A program made the position numbers and the translations under genes. A stretch of 64,000 nt of DNA. Source: an uncultured Pelagibacteraceae bacterium. GTDB taxonomy: Bacteria > Pseudomonadota > Alphaproteobacteria > Pelagibacterales > Pelagibacteraceae. Positions 9,929-18,180 of the stretch are shown piece after piece. The stretch lies in the NCBI GenBank assembly GCA_902580895.1, contig CACHMJ010000002.1:1-64000 (forward strand). Direction: 5' to 3'. The number at the start of each line of letters is the position of its first letter. Position 1 is the first letter of the stretch. The notes beneath the pieces are model-generated. The model did no database searches. It was not told where the DNA came from and worked only from the letters and a program-made list of their open reading frames with translations.

Positions 9929-10506
9929 GATAAATTTTCTATCTGTTTCTCAGCCTCTTTTATTGATTTTTCATAATCTAGGGACATTTGATCAGCACTT
10001 ACTACTTCTACCCTTTCTATGCCAAAAAAATTTAAAATAAACTTCAACCAAGGAGTTAGAAAATCCTCATTGCTATTTAGCTTTGTCCCACCCGAAGTAA
10101 TTACTAAATAAGCTTTCTTATTTTTTAATAACCCTTCCCTTCTTCCATTGGGTTTAAATCTAAAAGTTTCTCCTACTCTTGCTGCAAGATCCGACCAGGC
10201 TTTTAAAGTTGCTGGAGGTCCATAATTATAAATTGGAGCAGAAATGATTATAATATCACTCTCTTTTAATTCTTTTACAAGTGTATCTGAAAGTTTGAAC
10301 ATTTTTTTATGGGTCTCTGTTTGATCTTTTGGATCTATTTTCATTCCTGACTCTGTTAAATTAGACACAAAAACCATTTCGTCATTTAGATCTCTGTAAA
10401 TAACTTCATCCTCAGGTTTTTTGATTTTATCCAAAAGTTTTTTTGCTAAAGCTCTTGAAGTTGAACCATCTTTTCTAGCACTAGAGTCTATTTGATAAAT
10501 TTTCAT
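9925..10506 (-). CDS. azoR: FMN-dependent NADH-azoreductase/quinone reductase
   Basis: A 193-residue flavodoxin-fold protein. The FMN-phosphate loop is SSARKDGSTSR at residues 8-18. APIYNYGPPATLKAWSD is the AzoR/NQO family signature, and a further FMN loop is at ITSGGTK. The family reduces quinones and azo compounds with NADH in the cytoplasm. Its 3' end overlaps the dioxygenase stop by four bases. It lies nine bases downstream of ccdA and may share that transcript. Confidence 0.85.
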   Translation of the reverse strand: MKIYQIDSSARKDGSTSRALAKKLLDKIKKPEDEVIYRDLNDEMVFVSNLTESGMKIDPKDQTETHKKMFKLSDTLVKELKESDIIIISAPIYNYGPPATLKAWSDLAARVGETFRFKPNGRREGLLKNKKAYLVITSGGTKLNSNEDFLTPWLKFILNFFGIERVEVVSADQMSLDYEKSIKEAEKQIENLS

Positions 10507-10514
10507 AATTTAAT

Positions 10515-11222
10515 TTACCCAAAATTTTGTAAGAATGGAAAAATATTTAATAAATAATATCCCAAGGCTTGCAATTGGTTAGTTAATATCAAAATACCAG
10601 TAATTAGTAGAATTATTCCACCTATTTTTGATACTAAATTAATATTCTTTCTAAAATTTTTTGAAAAGATCAGGAACCTTTGTATTAAATAACCTGATAA
10701 AATAAACGGAATAGCTAATCCAATAGAATAAAAAGATAACAATAATATTCCTTGGCTTAAACTTTCCTCAGTTGCAGCTAAAACTAAAATAGAACCTAAA
10801 ATAGGTCCAATACATGGTGTCCAACCAAATGCAAATGCCATTCCTATTAATATTGGGCTAAATACACTTTTGTTAATATTTGTTTGAATTCTCTTTTCAT
10901 AATTTAAAAATTTTAAATTTATTATTCCAATTATATGAAGCGATAAGATTATTATAACTAGTCCTGCGGTTATTCTTAATTCATAAGAATTCTTCAGAAA
11001 AATTTGTCCAAGAAAAGTTGAAGCTGCTCCAAAAGTAATAAAGACTAAAGAAAAGCCAACTGTAAATAGAATAATTGGAAATAAATTGATGTTCTTTTTA
11101 TCAACAAGTTCATCTATAGAACTTCCGGAAATATAAGAAATATAACCAGGTATGAGTGGTAAAACGCATGGTGATAAAAAACTTATCAATCCAGCTCCAA
11201 ATGCAATAATTAATTCAATCAT
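10515..11222 (-). CDS. ccdA: CcdA-type thiol-disulfide transmembrane transporter
   Basis: A 235-residue protein with six membrane segments. The two redox cysteines sit in the expected motifs, SPCVLPLIPGY at residues 17-27 and GWTPCIGPILGS near residue 135. CcdA carries electrons from cytoplasmic thioredoxin to periplasmic thiol proteins, for example in cytochrome c maturation. A periplasmic acceptor is not encoded nearby. The start overlaps the FAH gene stop by one base, implying coupled translation. Confidence 0.9.
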   Translation of the reverse strand: MIELIIAFGAGLISFLSPCVLPLIPGYISYISGSSIDELVDKKNINLFPIILFTVGFSLVFITFGAASTFLGQIFLKNSYELRITAGLVIIILSLHIIGIINLKFLNYEKRIQTNINKSVFSPILIGMAFAFGWTPCIGPILGSILVLAATEESLSQGILLLSFYSIGLAIPFILSGYLIQRFLIFSKNFRKNINLVSKIGGIILLITGILILTNQLQALGYYLLNIFPFLQNFG

Positions 11223-12067
11223 TACTTTTCTTTAACAACTTTCAATTTTTGTTCCCCAAGATTGTCTACTTTTAAAATCATTTCATCACCATCTTTTAAA
11301 TAATCTGGTGGATTCATTCCCATCCCCACTCCTGCTGGTGTGCCTGTTGTGATAATATCACCTGGCATTAATGTTATAAATTGACTGATATGTGAAATTA
11401 AAAAATTAAAATTAAATATCATTAAACTGGTATTTCCTGTTTGTCTTCTTTTTCCATTAAGATCTAAAGATAAATTTAAATTAAATAGATTATCAATTTC
11501 ATCCTTTGTTACCAAATACGGACCCAATGGACCAAAAGTGTCTCCAGATTTACCTTTTACCCATTGACCACCTCTATCTTTTTGCCATTCTCTCTCACTA
11601 ATGTCATTACAAATACAATAACCTAATACATGTTTCTGAGCTTCATCCTCTTTAACATATTTAGCTTTACTTCCAATAACCATTGCTATTTCTACTTCGT
11701 GATCTAAAGACTCTGAATTTTTTGGTATTACAATATTATCATTTGGTCCGACAATACAATTTGGAGATTTATTAAAAACAATTGGCTCTTTTGGAGCATC
11801 AGAATTTGTTTCCTCAGCATGAGCCTTATAATTTAAACCTATTGCGATAAAATTTGCTGGTTTTATTACACATGGTCCAATTCTTTTGGTGCTTTCAATC
11901 AATGGAAGAGAATTTAAATCTAGCTTTTTTATTTTATCTAAATTTTCAAAATTCAAATTTTCTGGTGTAAAATCTTTTAAAATATTTGATAAATTTCGAA
12001 AATTATTTTGGTTGTCAATAATTGCAGGTATTTCCTTACCATGCTCACCAACCCTTAAAAGTTTCAT
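11222..12067 (-). CDS. Fumarylacetoacetate-hydrolase-family protein
   Basis: A C-terminal FAH catalytic domain starts near residue 70 (FIAIGLNYKAHAEE). It carries the metal ligands in DHEVEIAMVIG and the GDIITTGTPAGVG signature near residue 245. Family members cleave or decarboxylate beta-diketo acids (hydratase, 2-oxo acid decarboxylase, acylpyruvate hydrolase). I chose the ATG at 12067; an in-frame TTG at 12070 is also possible. It lies just downstream of an aldehyde dehydrogenase, so the two probably form one catabolic route producing a dicarboxylate or semialdehyde. Confidence 0.85.
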   Translation of the reverse strand: MKLLRVGEHGKEIPAIIDNQNNFRNLSNILKDFTPENLNFENLDKIKKLDLNSLPLIESTKRIGPCVIKPANFIAIGLNYKAHAEETNSDAPKEPIVFNKSPNCIVGPNDNIVIPKNSESLDHEVEIAMVIGSKAKYVKEDEAQKHVLGYCICNDISEREWQKDRGGQWVKGKSGDTFGPLGPYLVTKDEIDNLFNLNLSLDLNGKRRQTGNTSLMIFNFNFLISHISQFITLMPGDIITTGTPAGVGMGMNPPDYLKDGDEMILKVDNLGEQKLKVVKEK

Positions 12068-12070
12068 CAA

Positions 12071-13513
12071 CTAACCTTTAATACCAAGATGAGTATATTT
12101 AATGTTTAGATAATCTTTTATTGCCATTGATCCACCTTCACGTCCATAACCACTTTGTTTAATTCCCCCAAAAGGTGCTTCGGCAATAGCTACCATAGGT
12201 GTGTTAACAGCGACTGAACCTGTTTCTAATTGTTCTGACGCAAGATGTGCTGTCTCCATTGAGTTGGTACATACATAACTACACAAACCAAGTTCATGAT
12301 TGTTAGCTCTTTCAATTACATCATCGAAAGATTTAAATGATAACATTGGAACTAATGGTCCAAAAGGTTCTTGTTTCATTATTGTAAAATCATCTTTTAC
12401 ATCATCAAATACCGTGGGTTCATAATAAAAACCTTTGTTAAATCCTGATGGTCTCTTTCCACCCAGTAAGACTTTTGCACCCTCTTGTTTAGTTTTTTCA
12501 ACTAACTCCTCAATTTCGTTTAGCCTCTTTTTTGTAGTTAATGGACCTAATTGAGTTGAAGGATCCATACCGTCACCTATTTTTAATTTTTTTGTTTTCT
12601 CAATAAATAAATTTACAAATTCGTCCTTTTTTCTCTCGTGAATATAAAATCTATTTGGCGATATACAAACTTGACCATTGTTTCTAAATTTAGCAGCAAT
12701 TGCCATATCAGCTGCTTTTTTAATATCAGCATCATCAAATACAATAAAAGGTGAATGACCTGACAACTCCATTGTTACTCTTTGAACTTTATCTGCAGCT
12801 TGTTTCAATATTAACTTTCCAACTCTCGATGACCCAGTTATAGAAATTTTTTTAACTATATCTGAAGCTATCAATTGTTGAGCGATACTTGGTGGATCAC
12901 CTGATAAAAGATTTACTACACCTGGTGGTACGCCACATTCTCTACATATATCAACCATCTCCATTACAATTCCTGGAGTTATCACATCGGGTTTAACTAT
13001 CACAGAACAGCCAGCCGCTAATGCAGTTGAAATTTTTCTAGCAGATAATACCGCAGGAAAATTCCAAGGTGTTAATGCTGCAACAACACCAACTGGTTGA
13101 TAGTAAACATGTACTCTTGTATCCTCAAATCTACTTTCAACAGTTTGTCCGTAAATTCTTTTTGTTTCTTCAGCATTCCATTCAAAAATATCTGCAGCAC
13201 CTCCTACTTCACCTTTGGCTTCTGCGAAAGGTTTTCCAACTTCTAATGCCATCCATTTAGCAAGCACATCTTGCTTTTCTCTCATTTTATCTGCAATTCT
13301 TCTAATGATGTAAGATCTTTGCCAAGGAGCAGTTTTTTTCCAAACTTCCAAACCTTTTTTAGCAGACTTTAGTGCTCTATCAACATCTTCTGGGGTTGCT
13401 TTAGATGCATGCCCAATAATTTCTTCATTTGCAGGATTAATTACTTCATAAGTAGATTTATCAGAGGATTGGCACCATTTACCATCAATGAATTGACCAA
13501 ATTTTTCGTACAT
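12071..13513 (-). CDS. NAD(P)-dependent aldehyde dehydrogenase (succinate-semialdehyde dehydrogenase-like)
   Basis: A full-length 480-residue aldehyde dehydrogenase. N151 (PWNF), the general base E249 (MELSGHSPF) and the catalytic nucleophile C283 (NNGQVC) are all present. The text around the active site (FIVFDDADI, APFGGIKQSGYGREGG) is like GabD or 2-oxoglutarate-semialdehyde dehydrogenases. The usual ELGG is ELSG here. It is the first gene of a unit reading aldehyde dehydrogenase, FAH hydrolase, ccdA, azoR. The natural aldehyde is not known. Confidence 0.85.
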   Translation of the reverse strand: MYEKFGQFIDGKWCQSSDKSTYEVINPANEEIIGHASKATPEDVDRALKSAKKGLEVWKKTAPWQRSYIIRRIADKMREKQDVLAKWMALEVGKPFAEAKGEVGGAADIFEWNAEETKRIYGQTVESRFEDTRVHVYYQPVGVVAALTPWNFPAVLSARKISTALAAGCSVIVKPDVITPGIVMEMVDICRECGVPPGVVNLLSGDPPSIAQQLIASDIVKKISITGSSRVGKLILKQAADKVQRVTMELSGHSPFIVFDDADIKKAADMAIAAKFRNNGQVCISPNRFYIHERKKDEFVNLFIEKTKKLKIGDGMDPSTQLGPLTTKKRLNEIEELVEKTKQEGAKVLLGGKRPSGFNKGFYYEPTVFDDVKDDFTIMKQEPFGPLVPMLSFKSFDDVIERANNHELGLCSYVCTNSMETAHLASEQLETGSVAVNTPMVAIAEAPFGGIKQSGYGREGGSMAIKDYLNIKYTHLGIKG

Positions 13514-13615
13514 AAATTCAATTTAGCATTACTATAGGTTGTGTCTACTATGTAATTTTTACACATTAATTATCTTTGATTAGATGATAATCTTTTAAAA
13601 AAAAAGGAGTTCAAG

Positions 13616-13933
13616 ATGAAAGCATATATAATGGGTAATTACACTGAAAAAGCTTTTCAGGGTTTTTTAAAAGATCCAACAAGTGATAGAAAAGCTGTTG
13701 TAGAACAATTAACAAAAGCTATGGGCGGAACAATGCATAGCATGGATATTGTTAGAGGTTCTTATGATTTTGTAGTTGTTACTGACGTTCCAAGTTTTGA
13801 TGATTTTGCAGCAATTAAATTGGTTGTTGAAGCATCAGGAGCTGTAAAAAACTTGACAATGCTTGAGGCAATTGATTTTACAAAAGCTACAACAAAAGCT
13901 AGTAAAATTGGTTACAAAGCCCCGGGTCAATAA
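13616..13933 (+). CDS. GYD-domain protein
   Basis: A 105-residue protein with the GYD-domain layout: a first strand (KAYIMGNYTEKAF), a helix, the VRGSYDFVVVTDVP strand carrying the family's G-x-YD motif, and a C-terminal strand and helix. This small ferredoxin-like fold has no established activity. A strong Shine-Dalgarno site (AAGGAG) precedes the ATG. It is a single-gene unit ended by the hairpin at 13942-13972. Confidence 0.82.
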   Translation: MKAYIMGNYTEKAFQGFLKDPTSDRKAVVEQLTKAMGGTMHSMDIVRGSYDFVVVTDVPSFDDFAAIKLVVEASGAVKNLTMLEAIDFTKATTKASKIGYKAPGQ

Positions 13934-13941
13934 TCTTTTGG

Positions 13942-13972
13942 TATAACTTCCGGCTGCGGACTGGAAGTTATA
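13942..13972. terminator. Probable bidirectional terminator between convergent genes
   Basis: A perfect ten-base-pair stem (TATAACTTCC with GGAAGTTATA) encloses an 11-base G+C-rich loop. It lies between the stops of the GYD gene and the convergent serine-hydrolase gene. There is no long T-run on either side, so termination strength is uncertain. It is the only convergent junction in the window with room for such a structure. Confidence 0.6.
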
Positions 13973-13979
13973 TTAATTC

Positions 13980-15266
13980 TCACTTACCTTTTTTAATTGG
14001 GTCTATTAAAAGTTTTTTGACATTATATTTATATTTACCATTATTGTAATGAAGCGAATTAACAACTAAAATTCTAGAATTTTCCATATCAATTAAAATT
14101 GCATTACCACCATAACCGCCCATGCCAAATATAACTTTATCTTTTAATCCTGGATAATCCATATGGAATTGCCCCCCATATGATTTTGTTCTATTATATT
14201 CTGGCTCGTTCTTATTATCGTTATATTTTTTAGGAATTCTTCTTTTGTGAATTTCTTTTAAATACTTACCCACACATGTATTATTTTGATAATCATCCAT
14301 CATAGCCTTGGCTATTCTAAGATAATCAAATCTTGTTGCCATTATGTTGGGATGTCCATTTCCAAAATGTTCATTAAAACTTGTATAGCCATAACGAATG
14401 CTATTTTTGATCTTTATTTTATCGTTGAAAACTTTACTATAAAATTTGTCATAATCTTTACCAATTTTAAATTTCATATAGTTTAAAATTAACTGAGTGA
14501 CAAATCCATTGTAATTATAAATTTCCTTAGATTTTTTTGTATTTTGGTTGTTAAAGTGAAAGCGCATAGTTGTTGCTATATCTTCGTCTTCATATGGGCC
14601 TAATTTACTTGTACCATCTTTAAATTCGTCGATATATTTTTGATCACCAGTATTCATATTTAAAAAATTAATTAATTTTTGATCATGATAAAGAGAATCT
14701 TTTATTATGGGCCAGTCATTTACTCTAGCATCAACTCCATATATATAACCCTCACATATTGCGTGACCTACTAAATAAGAAGTTACTGACTTGCCCATTG
14801 ACATTGAATAAAATTTTGTTTCATTATTTAAAAACTCTCCTAATTGTTCCTTAGGAGAAAATTCATCAATCAATACTTGACCATCTTGGTAATATAAATA
14901 ACTAAGAATACCTTTAGTTTTCATTTGTTTTTTTAAATATTTATCTTCAATTAAGTTGAATTTAAAATCGTAGGAACTATTTGTCGGTTTAAACTCTTTT
15001 AAATGTTGACTTCTATCTCTATATGAATATTTCCATAAATAATAAATCAGCGTATCTCTGTTTGGGTTTGAATGATAAGCAATATTAGTAGCTGATAATG
15101 CTTTATTTTTTATTTTGATATTTAGATTATTAGATCCTTGCTCATTTAAATATTGATGATGTCCGTTTTCAGAAAGCCACTTATTAAAAAACCAATTTAA
15201 ATTCTCAGCAAATAGATTGCTTGAGGCTAATAAACTTAAAGTTAAAATTAGAAATATTTTTTTCAC
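13980..15266 (-). CDS. Exported beta-lactamase-fold serine hydrolase
   Basis: Residues 1-20 form a signal peptide (hydrophobic core, LFA-EN). The body matches class-C beta-lactamase-like serine hydrolases. The SxxK nucleophile motif is SMGK near residue 156, a YxN-type motif is YNYN near residue 247, and a glycine-rich strand (GMGGYGG) stands where the third motif is expected. The family includes esterases, peptidases and amidases; true beta-lactamase activity is not implied. Its start overlaps the thioesterase gene by four bases. Confidence 0.78.
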   Translation of the reverse strand: MKKIFLILTLSLLASSNLFAENLNWFFNKWLSENGHHQYLNEQGSNNLNIKIKNKALSATNIAYHSNPNRDTLIYYLWKYSYRDRSQHLKEFKPTNSSYDFKFNLIEDKYLKKQMKTKGILSYLYYQDGQVLIDEFSPKEQLGEFLNNETKFYSMSMGKSVTSYLVGHAICEGYIYGVDARVNDWPIIKDSLYHDQKLINFLNMNTGDQKYIDEFKDGTSKLGPYEDEDIATTMRFHFNNQNTKKSKEIYNYNGFVTQLILNYMKFKIGKDYDKFYSKVFNDKIKIKNSIRYGYTSFNEHFGNGHPNIMATRFDYLRIAKAMMDDYQNNTCVGKYLKEIHKRRIPKKYNDNKNEPEYNRTKSYGGQFHMDYPGLKDKVIFGMGGYGGNAILIDMENSRILVVNSLHYNNGKYKYNVKKLLIDPIKKGK

Positions 15267-15733
15267 TTTTTAAGTTTAGATGAAAATTTTAGACTCTCAC
15301 TATTAAATTTAGAATTGTTCTTATTAATAAAATCATCCATTATTTTTATTTTTTCTTCTTCAAATTCAGCAACCTTTCTTTCATTAAGATCTACATATAA
15401 AGCCAGAATTTCAATTGTTGAAGCCAGAAATTTTTTTTCTTTGTGAATCATTTCCATTTTATATTGCAGTCGTTTTTTATCATGATCAAAATAAACGCAA
15501 TTAATATCTACTTCATCATTTAGTTGAAGTTCCTGATTATAAGTGATGTGAGATTCTACGATCATTGTGCTTTTCTTGGTTGTTTTTGCTGACTCTTCTC
15601 CCATCTTAAAAATATTATTTAATGTATCAGCACCATATTTATCAAACATCAATAGATAATATGCAACATTCATATGATCGTTATAATCAATCCAATCTTT
15701 AATTACTTTTTGAGAGCTAAGATAAACAGACAT
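15263..15733 (-). CDS. Hot-dog-fold thioesterase (4HBT-like)
   Basis: A 156-residue protein with a single hot-dog domain. The family pattern IDYNDHMNVAYYL lies at residues 16-28 and contains the Asp-His-Met-Asn active-site text. A strand segment SHITYNQELQLNDEVDI follows. This subgroup includes thioesterases associated with carnitine and betaine CoA metabolism, but the substrate is not determined. It sits between DUF779 and the serine hydrolase and overlaps the latter by ATGA. Confidence 0.8.
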   Translation of the reverse strand: MSVYLSSQKVIKDWIDYNDHMNVAYYLLMFDKYGADTLNNIFKMGEESAKTTKKSTMIVESHITYNQELQLNDEVDINCVYFDHDKKRLQYKMEMIHKEKKFLASTIEILALYVDLNERKVAEFEEEKIKIMDDFINKNNSKFNSESLKFSSKLKK

Positions 15734-15749
15734 CTGATATTTTAAATGA

Positions 15750-16103
15750 TTAATTCTTTTTGTTATCGTTATCTACGACTAAACAAATCTCAGATTTTGT
15801 CAAAAATCTTTTTCCAGTTCCATTATCTAAAGAAAACATTCCACCTATACCCTTAACTGCATCTATAGTTAAATCAGTATGTTTCCATTTTTCATATTGG
15901 TCATCATTCATGTAAAAAGGCAGTCCACCAATTTCACCTAATTTTACATCACTTGAACCAACCATATATTCATTTCTTGGATAGCACATTGGTGCACTTC
16001 CATCACAACATCCACCAGATTGGTGAAATAATAGCTCCTCACCATGTTGAGCTTTGAGCTCTTCAATTAATTTTAGTGCTGAGTCTGTTGCTTTTACTTT
16101 CAT
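15750..16103 (-). CDS. DUF779 protein, partner of aldehyde dehydrogenase
   Basis: A small DUF779 protein with the cysteine-rich motif HQSGGCCDGSAPMCY and a C-terminal GGMFSLDNGTGKRFLTKSE pattern. DUF779 genes very often stand beside ExaC-type aldehyde dehydrogenases, as here, but their role is unsettled. I start at ATG 16103 (about 117 residues) rather than at the upstream in-frame ATG 16136. The upstream codons would fall wholly inside a perfect terminator hairpin and encode a non-conserved lead-in. No strong Shine-Dalgarno site is visible for either start. Confidence 0.82.
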   Translation of the reverse strand: MKVKATDSALKLIEELKAQHGEELLFHQSGGCCDGSAPMCYPRNEYMVGSSDVKLGEIGGLPFYMNDDQYEKWKHTDLTIDAVKGIGGMFSLDNGTGKRFLTKSEICLVVDNDNKKN

Positions 16104-16104
16104 A

Positions 16105-16136
16105 AAAAATATGGCCCGTGATTCCTCACGGGCCAT
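16105..16136 (-). terminator. Strong intrinsic terminator between aldehyde dehydrogenase and DUF779
   Basis: On the minus strand a perfect 11-base-pair stem (ATGGCCCGTGA with TCACGGGCCAT) closes a GGAA loop of GNRA type, and a six-T run follows. It lies 17 bases after the dehydrogenase stop and just before the DUF779 start. Readthrough or a second promoter would be needed for expression of the genes behind it. Confidence 0.8.
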
Positions 16137-16153
16137 TATATATTAGATTGTTT

Positions 16154-17893
16154 TTAAAAGAAGCCTAATTTCTTTTCACTGTAAGACACGTGAAGATTCT
16201 TCACTTGTCTGTAGTGGTTAAGCATCATTTTATGTGTTTCTCTTCCGATACCAGATTGTTTGTATCCACCGAATGCAGCATGTGCAGGATAAGCGTGGTA
16301 ACAGTTAGTCCATACTCTACCAGCTTGTATTTCTCTACCCATTCTGTAAGCGATATTTCCATTTCTAGTCCAAACACCAGCTCCTAAACCATAAAGAGTG
16401 TCATTAGCAATTTGTAATGCTTCTGCCTCATCTTTAAACTTAGTTACTGATACAACTGGTCCAAAAATTTCTTCTTGGAAGATACGCATTGAGTTATTAC
16501 CCTCAAAAATAGTTGGTTCAATGTAGTTTCCTTTTTCTAAACCACTATTGATTTTTGCAACATTTCCACCACATAGAACTTTGGCACCTTCTTTCTTACC
16601 TAAATCTAGATAAGATTTGATTTTTTCCATTTGTTCTAATGAAGCTTGTGCTCCAATCATTGTTTCCATTTTTAAAGGATTGTCTTGCTTAACAGCTTTT
16701 GTTCTAGCAATAGCTTTCTCCATGAACTTATCATAGATAGACTCTTGAACTAGCACTCTGCTTGGGCAAGTACAAACTTCACCTTGGTTTAATGTGAACA
16801 TTGCAAAACCTTCTAAGCATTTATCTAAGAAGTCATCATCTTTTGCCATGACGTCTTCAAAGAAAATATTAGGAGATTTTCCACCCAGCTCTAACGTAAT
16901 TGGTATTAAGTTTTGAGATGCATATTGCATAATCAATCTACCAGTTGTTGTTTCACCAGTGAAAGCAATCTTTTTGATTCTTTTTGATGATGCTAGTGGT
17001 TTTCCAGCTTCTAAACCAAAGCCACTTACTACGTTAACTACTCCTGGAGGTAATAAATCTCCAATTAGTTCCATAAGTAACATGATTGATGCTGGTGTTT
17101 GCTCAGCTGGTTTTAGCACTACACAGTTTCCTGCTGCTAAAGCTGGAGCAAGTTTCCAAGTTGCCATTAGTAATGGAAAGTTCCATGGTATAATTTGTCC
17201 AACTACACCTAGTGGTTCTGGAATGTGGTAAGAATATTCACTGTTACTAATTTCAGCAACTGAACCTTCCTCTGCTCTGATTACTCCAGCAAAATATCTC
17301 CAATGATCTATTACTAGTGGTAAATCAGCAGCCATACATTCTCTAATTGGCTTACCATTATCTAAACATTCAGCTGTTGCTAATACATTAAGATTTTTCT
17401 CAATGACATCTGCAATTTTAAGAAGAATGTTTGATCTTTCCGTAATTGAAGTTTTACCCCAAGTTGGGAAAGCCGCGTGAGCTGCATCTAATGCTGCATC
17501 TACGTCTTTTTCATTTGATCGCGCAACTGAACAGATTACTTCATTTGAAATCGGAGATGTATTATCAAAATACTTTCCAGATTTTGGCTCTACAAACTTA
17601 CCGTTAATGTAGTTCCCGTATTTTGCTTTGAACGGGAATTTTACTTTCAAATGAGAAGTATCTAATACAGATGACACTTTCATAGCTTCTGCACTCATTT
17701 TTTTTACTCCTCTTGTTTTTTTTATTGATTTAAGCTTATTATTTTTTCTAGATATTTTAGAACGCTTCTTAGTCGCAGACTTTTTTGTCCTAACTTTTTT
17801 TTTCGTTCTTATTTTTTTTCTAGAAGATTTAACCAATTTAGTTTTTTTTTTATTGGTTTTTGGCTTAGCTTTTTTCTTTCTTTTAGTAGCCAT
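16154..17893 (-). CDS. exaC: NAD-dependent aldehyde dehydrogenase (ExaC/AldB type) with lysine-rich N-terminal tail
   Basis: The core matches ExaC/AldB-type acetaldehyde dehydrogenases ([26 protein letters not shown]). Counted from the internal ATG at 17698, the catalytic residues are E270 and C309 ([10 protein letters not shown]). That start gives 514 residues, the family length, and has a strong Shine-Dalgarno site at 17707-17713. The frame stays open upstream to ATG 17893 and adds 65 residues, 35 of them Lys or Arg and none acidic. I list the long form, but both proteins may be made. A terminator separates it from the partner gene DUF779. Confidence 0.85.
   Translation of the reverse strand: MATKRKKKAKPKTNKKKTKLVKSSRKKIRTKKKVRTKKSATKKRSKISRKNNKLKSIKKTRGVKKMSAEAMKVSSVLDTSHLKVKFPFKAKYGNYINGKFVEPKSGKYFDNTSPISNEVICSVARSNEKDVDAALDAAHAAFPTWGKTSITERSNILLKIADVIEKNLNVLATAECLDNGKPIRECMAADLPLVIDHWRYFAGVIRAEEGSVAEISNSEYSYHIPEPLGVVGQIIPWNFPLLMATWKLAPALAAGNCVVLKPAEQTPASIMLLMELIGDLLPPGVVNVVSGFGLEAGKPLASSKRIKKIAFTGETTTGRLIMQYASQNLIPITLELGGKSPNIFFEDVMAKDDDFLDKCLEGFAMFTLNQGEVCTCPSRVLVQESIYDKFMEKAIARTKAVKQDNPLKMETMIGAQASLEQMEKIKSYLDLGKKEGAKVLCGGNVAKINSGLEKGNYIEPTIFEGNNSMRIFQEEIFGPVVSVTKFKDEAEALQIANDTLYGLGAGVWTRNGNIAYRMGREIQAGRVWTNCYHAYPAHAAFGGYKQSGIGRETHKMMLNHYRQVKNLHVSYSEKKLGFF
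17699..17893 (-). other. Lysine-rich, histone-H1-like N-terminal extension of the aldehyde dehydrogenase
   Basis: These 65 in-frame codons contain 28 lysines, 7 arginines and no aspartate or glutamate. The rest is mostly Ser, Thr, Ala, Val, Ile and Asn. Synonymous codons are mixed (AAA and AAG, several Thr and Ser codons), which looks like selected coding sequence rather than a chance poly-A reading frame. The pattern resembles H1-like DNA-binding tails. It could be a nucleic-acid or membrane anchor, or part of a leader translated separately from the enzyme. Confidence 0.6.
17707..17713 (-). promoter_or_regulatory. Internal Shine-Dalgarno site for short aldehyde dehydrogenase form
   Basis: AGAGGAG stands eight bases before the in-frame ATG at 17698. 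This is a near-ideal ribosome site and spacing. The upstream ATG at 17893 has no comparable site, which supports initiation at 17698. Confidence 0.65.
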
Positions 17894-18049
17894 AGCCAAT
17901 TAAACTCGTAAATGAGGGTAGTGTCTATTTTTATAAAATTTTATTTACTACTTATAATTGAACAAAATACTATATGTTGTATCTATAGAAAATTAATTAA
18001 TATTTGTAGATATAATTAATAAAGATTTTTAATTAAAATTGAGTATAAA

Positions 18050-18103
18050 GGTTTTGCCGATTTGATCCTATTGCGGGCTTTAACTGCTAAAACGGAAATC
18101 CCA
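18050..18103 (+). promoter_or_regulatory. SAM-II riboswitch aptamer
   Basis: The segment carries the SAM-II sequence core in order: a P1 strand GCC, the loop GATTTGATCCTATTGC, the P1 partner GGC, and the 3' pseudoknot strand GCTAAAACGG. These match the known SAM-II pattern (GAUUU..CC..AUUGC..GCUAAAaaGG). A TATAAT box at 18011-18016 could start the transcript about 30 bases upstream. It binds S-adenosylmethionine and would lower expression of the methionine-forming enzyme downstream. A SAM-V aptamer follows about 15 bases later. Confidence 0.82.
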
Positions 18104-18116
18104 TAATAATCAATCT

Positions 18117-18168
18117 GTAGGCATTTGAACTATATTGTGCGCCTTGCATAAAGCTAAAGTACTAAAAA
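18117..18168 (+). promoter_or_regulatory. SAM-V riboswitch aptamer
   Basis: The segment matches the SAM-V pattern almost base for base: GGCATTTGAACTATATTG, then GCGCC, TTGCATAAAGCTAAAG and TACTAAAAAA. The ribosome site (GTGAGG at 18170-18175) follows at once, six bases before the ATG at 18181. Ligand binding would therefore hide the ribosome site and control translation. Together with the upstream SAM-II element this forms a tandem SAM sensor for the homocysteine methyltransferase gene. Confidence 0.88.
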
Positions 18169-18180
18169 AGTGAGGATTTT

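Noticed and set aside
13980-15266. Antibiotic-resistance beta-lactamase
   Set aside because: Only the general serine-hydrolase motifs are present. The family is broad and the gene sits in a catabolic cluster, so resistance is not supported.
16104-16136. N-terminal extension of DUF779 beginning at ATG 16136
   Set aside because: The eleven extra codons coincide with a perfect terminator hairpin, so the later ATG at 16103 is the more likely start.
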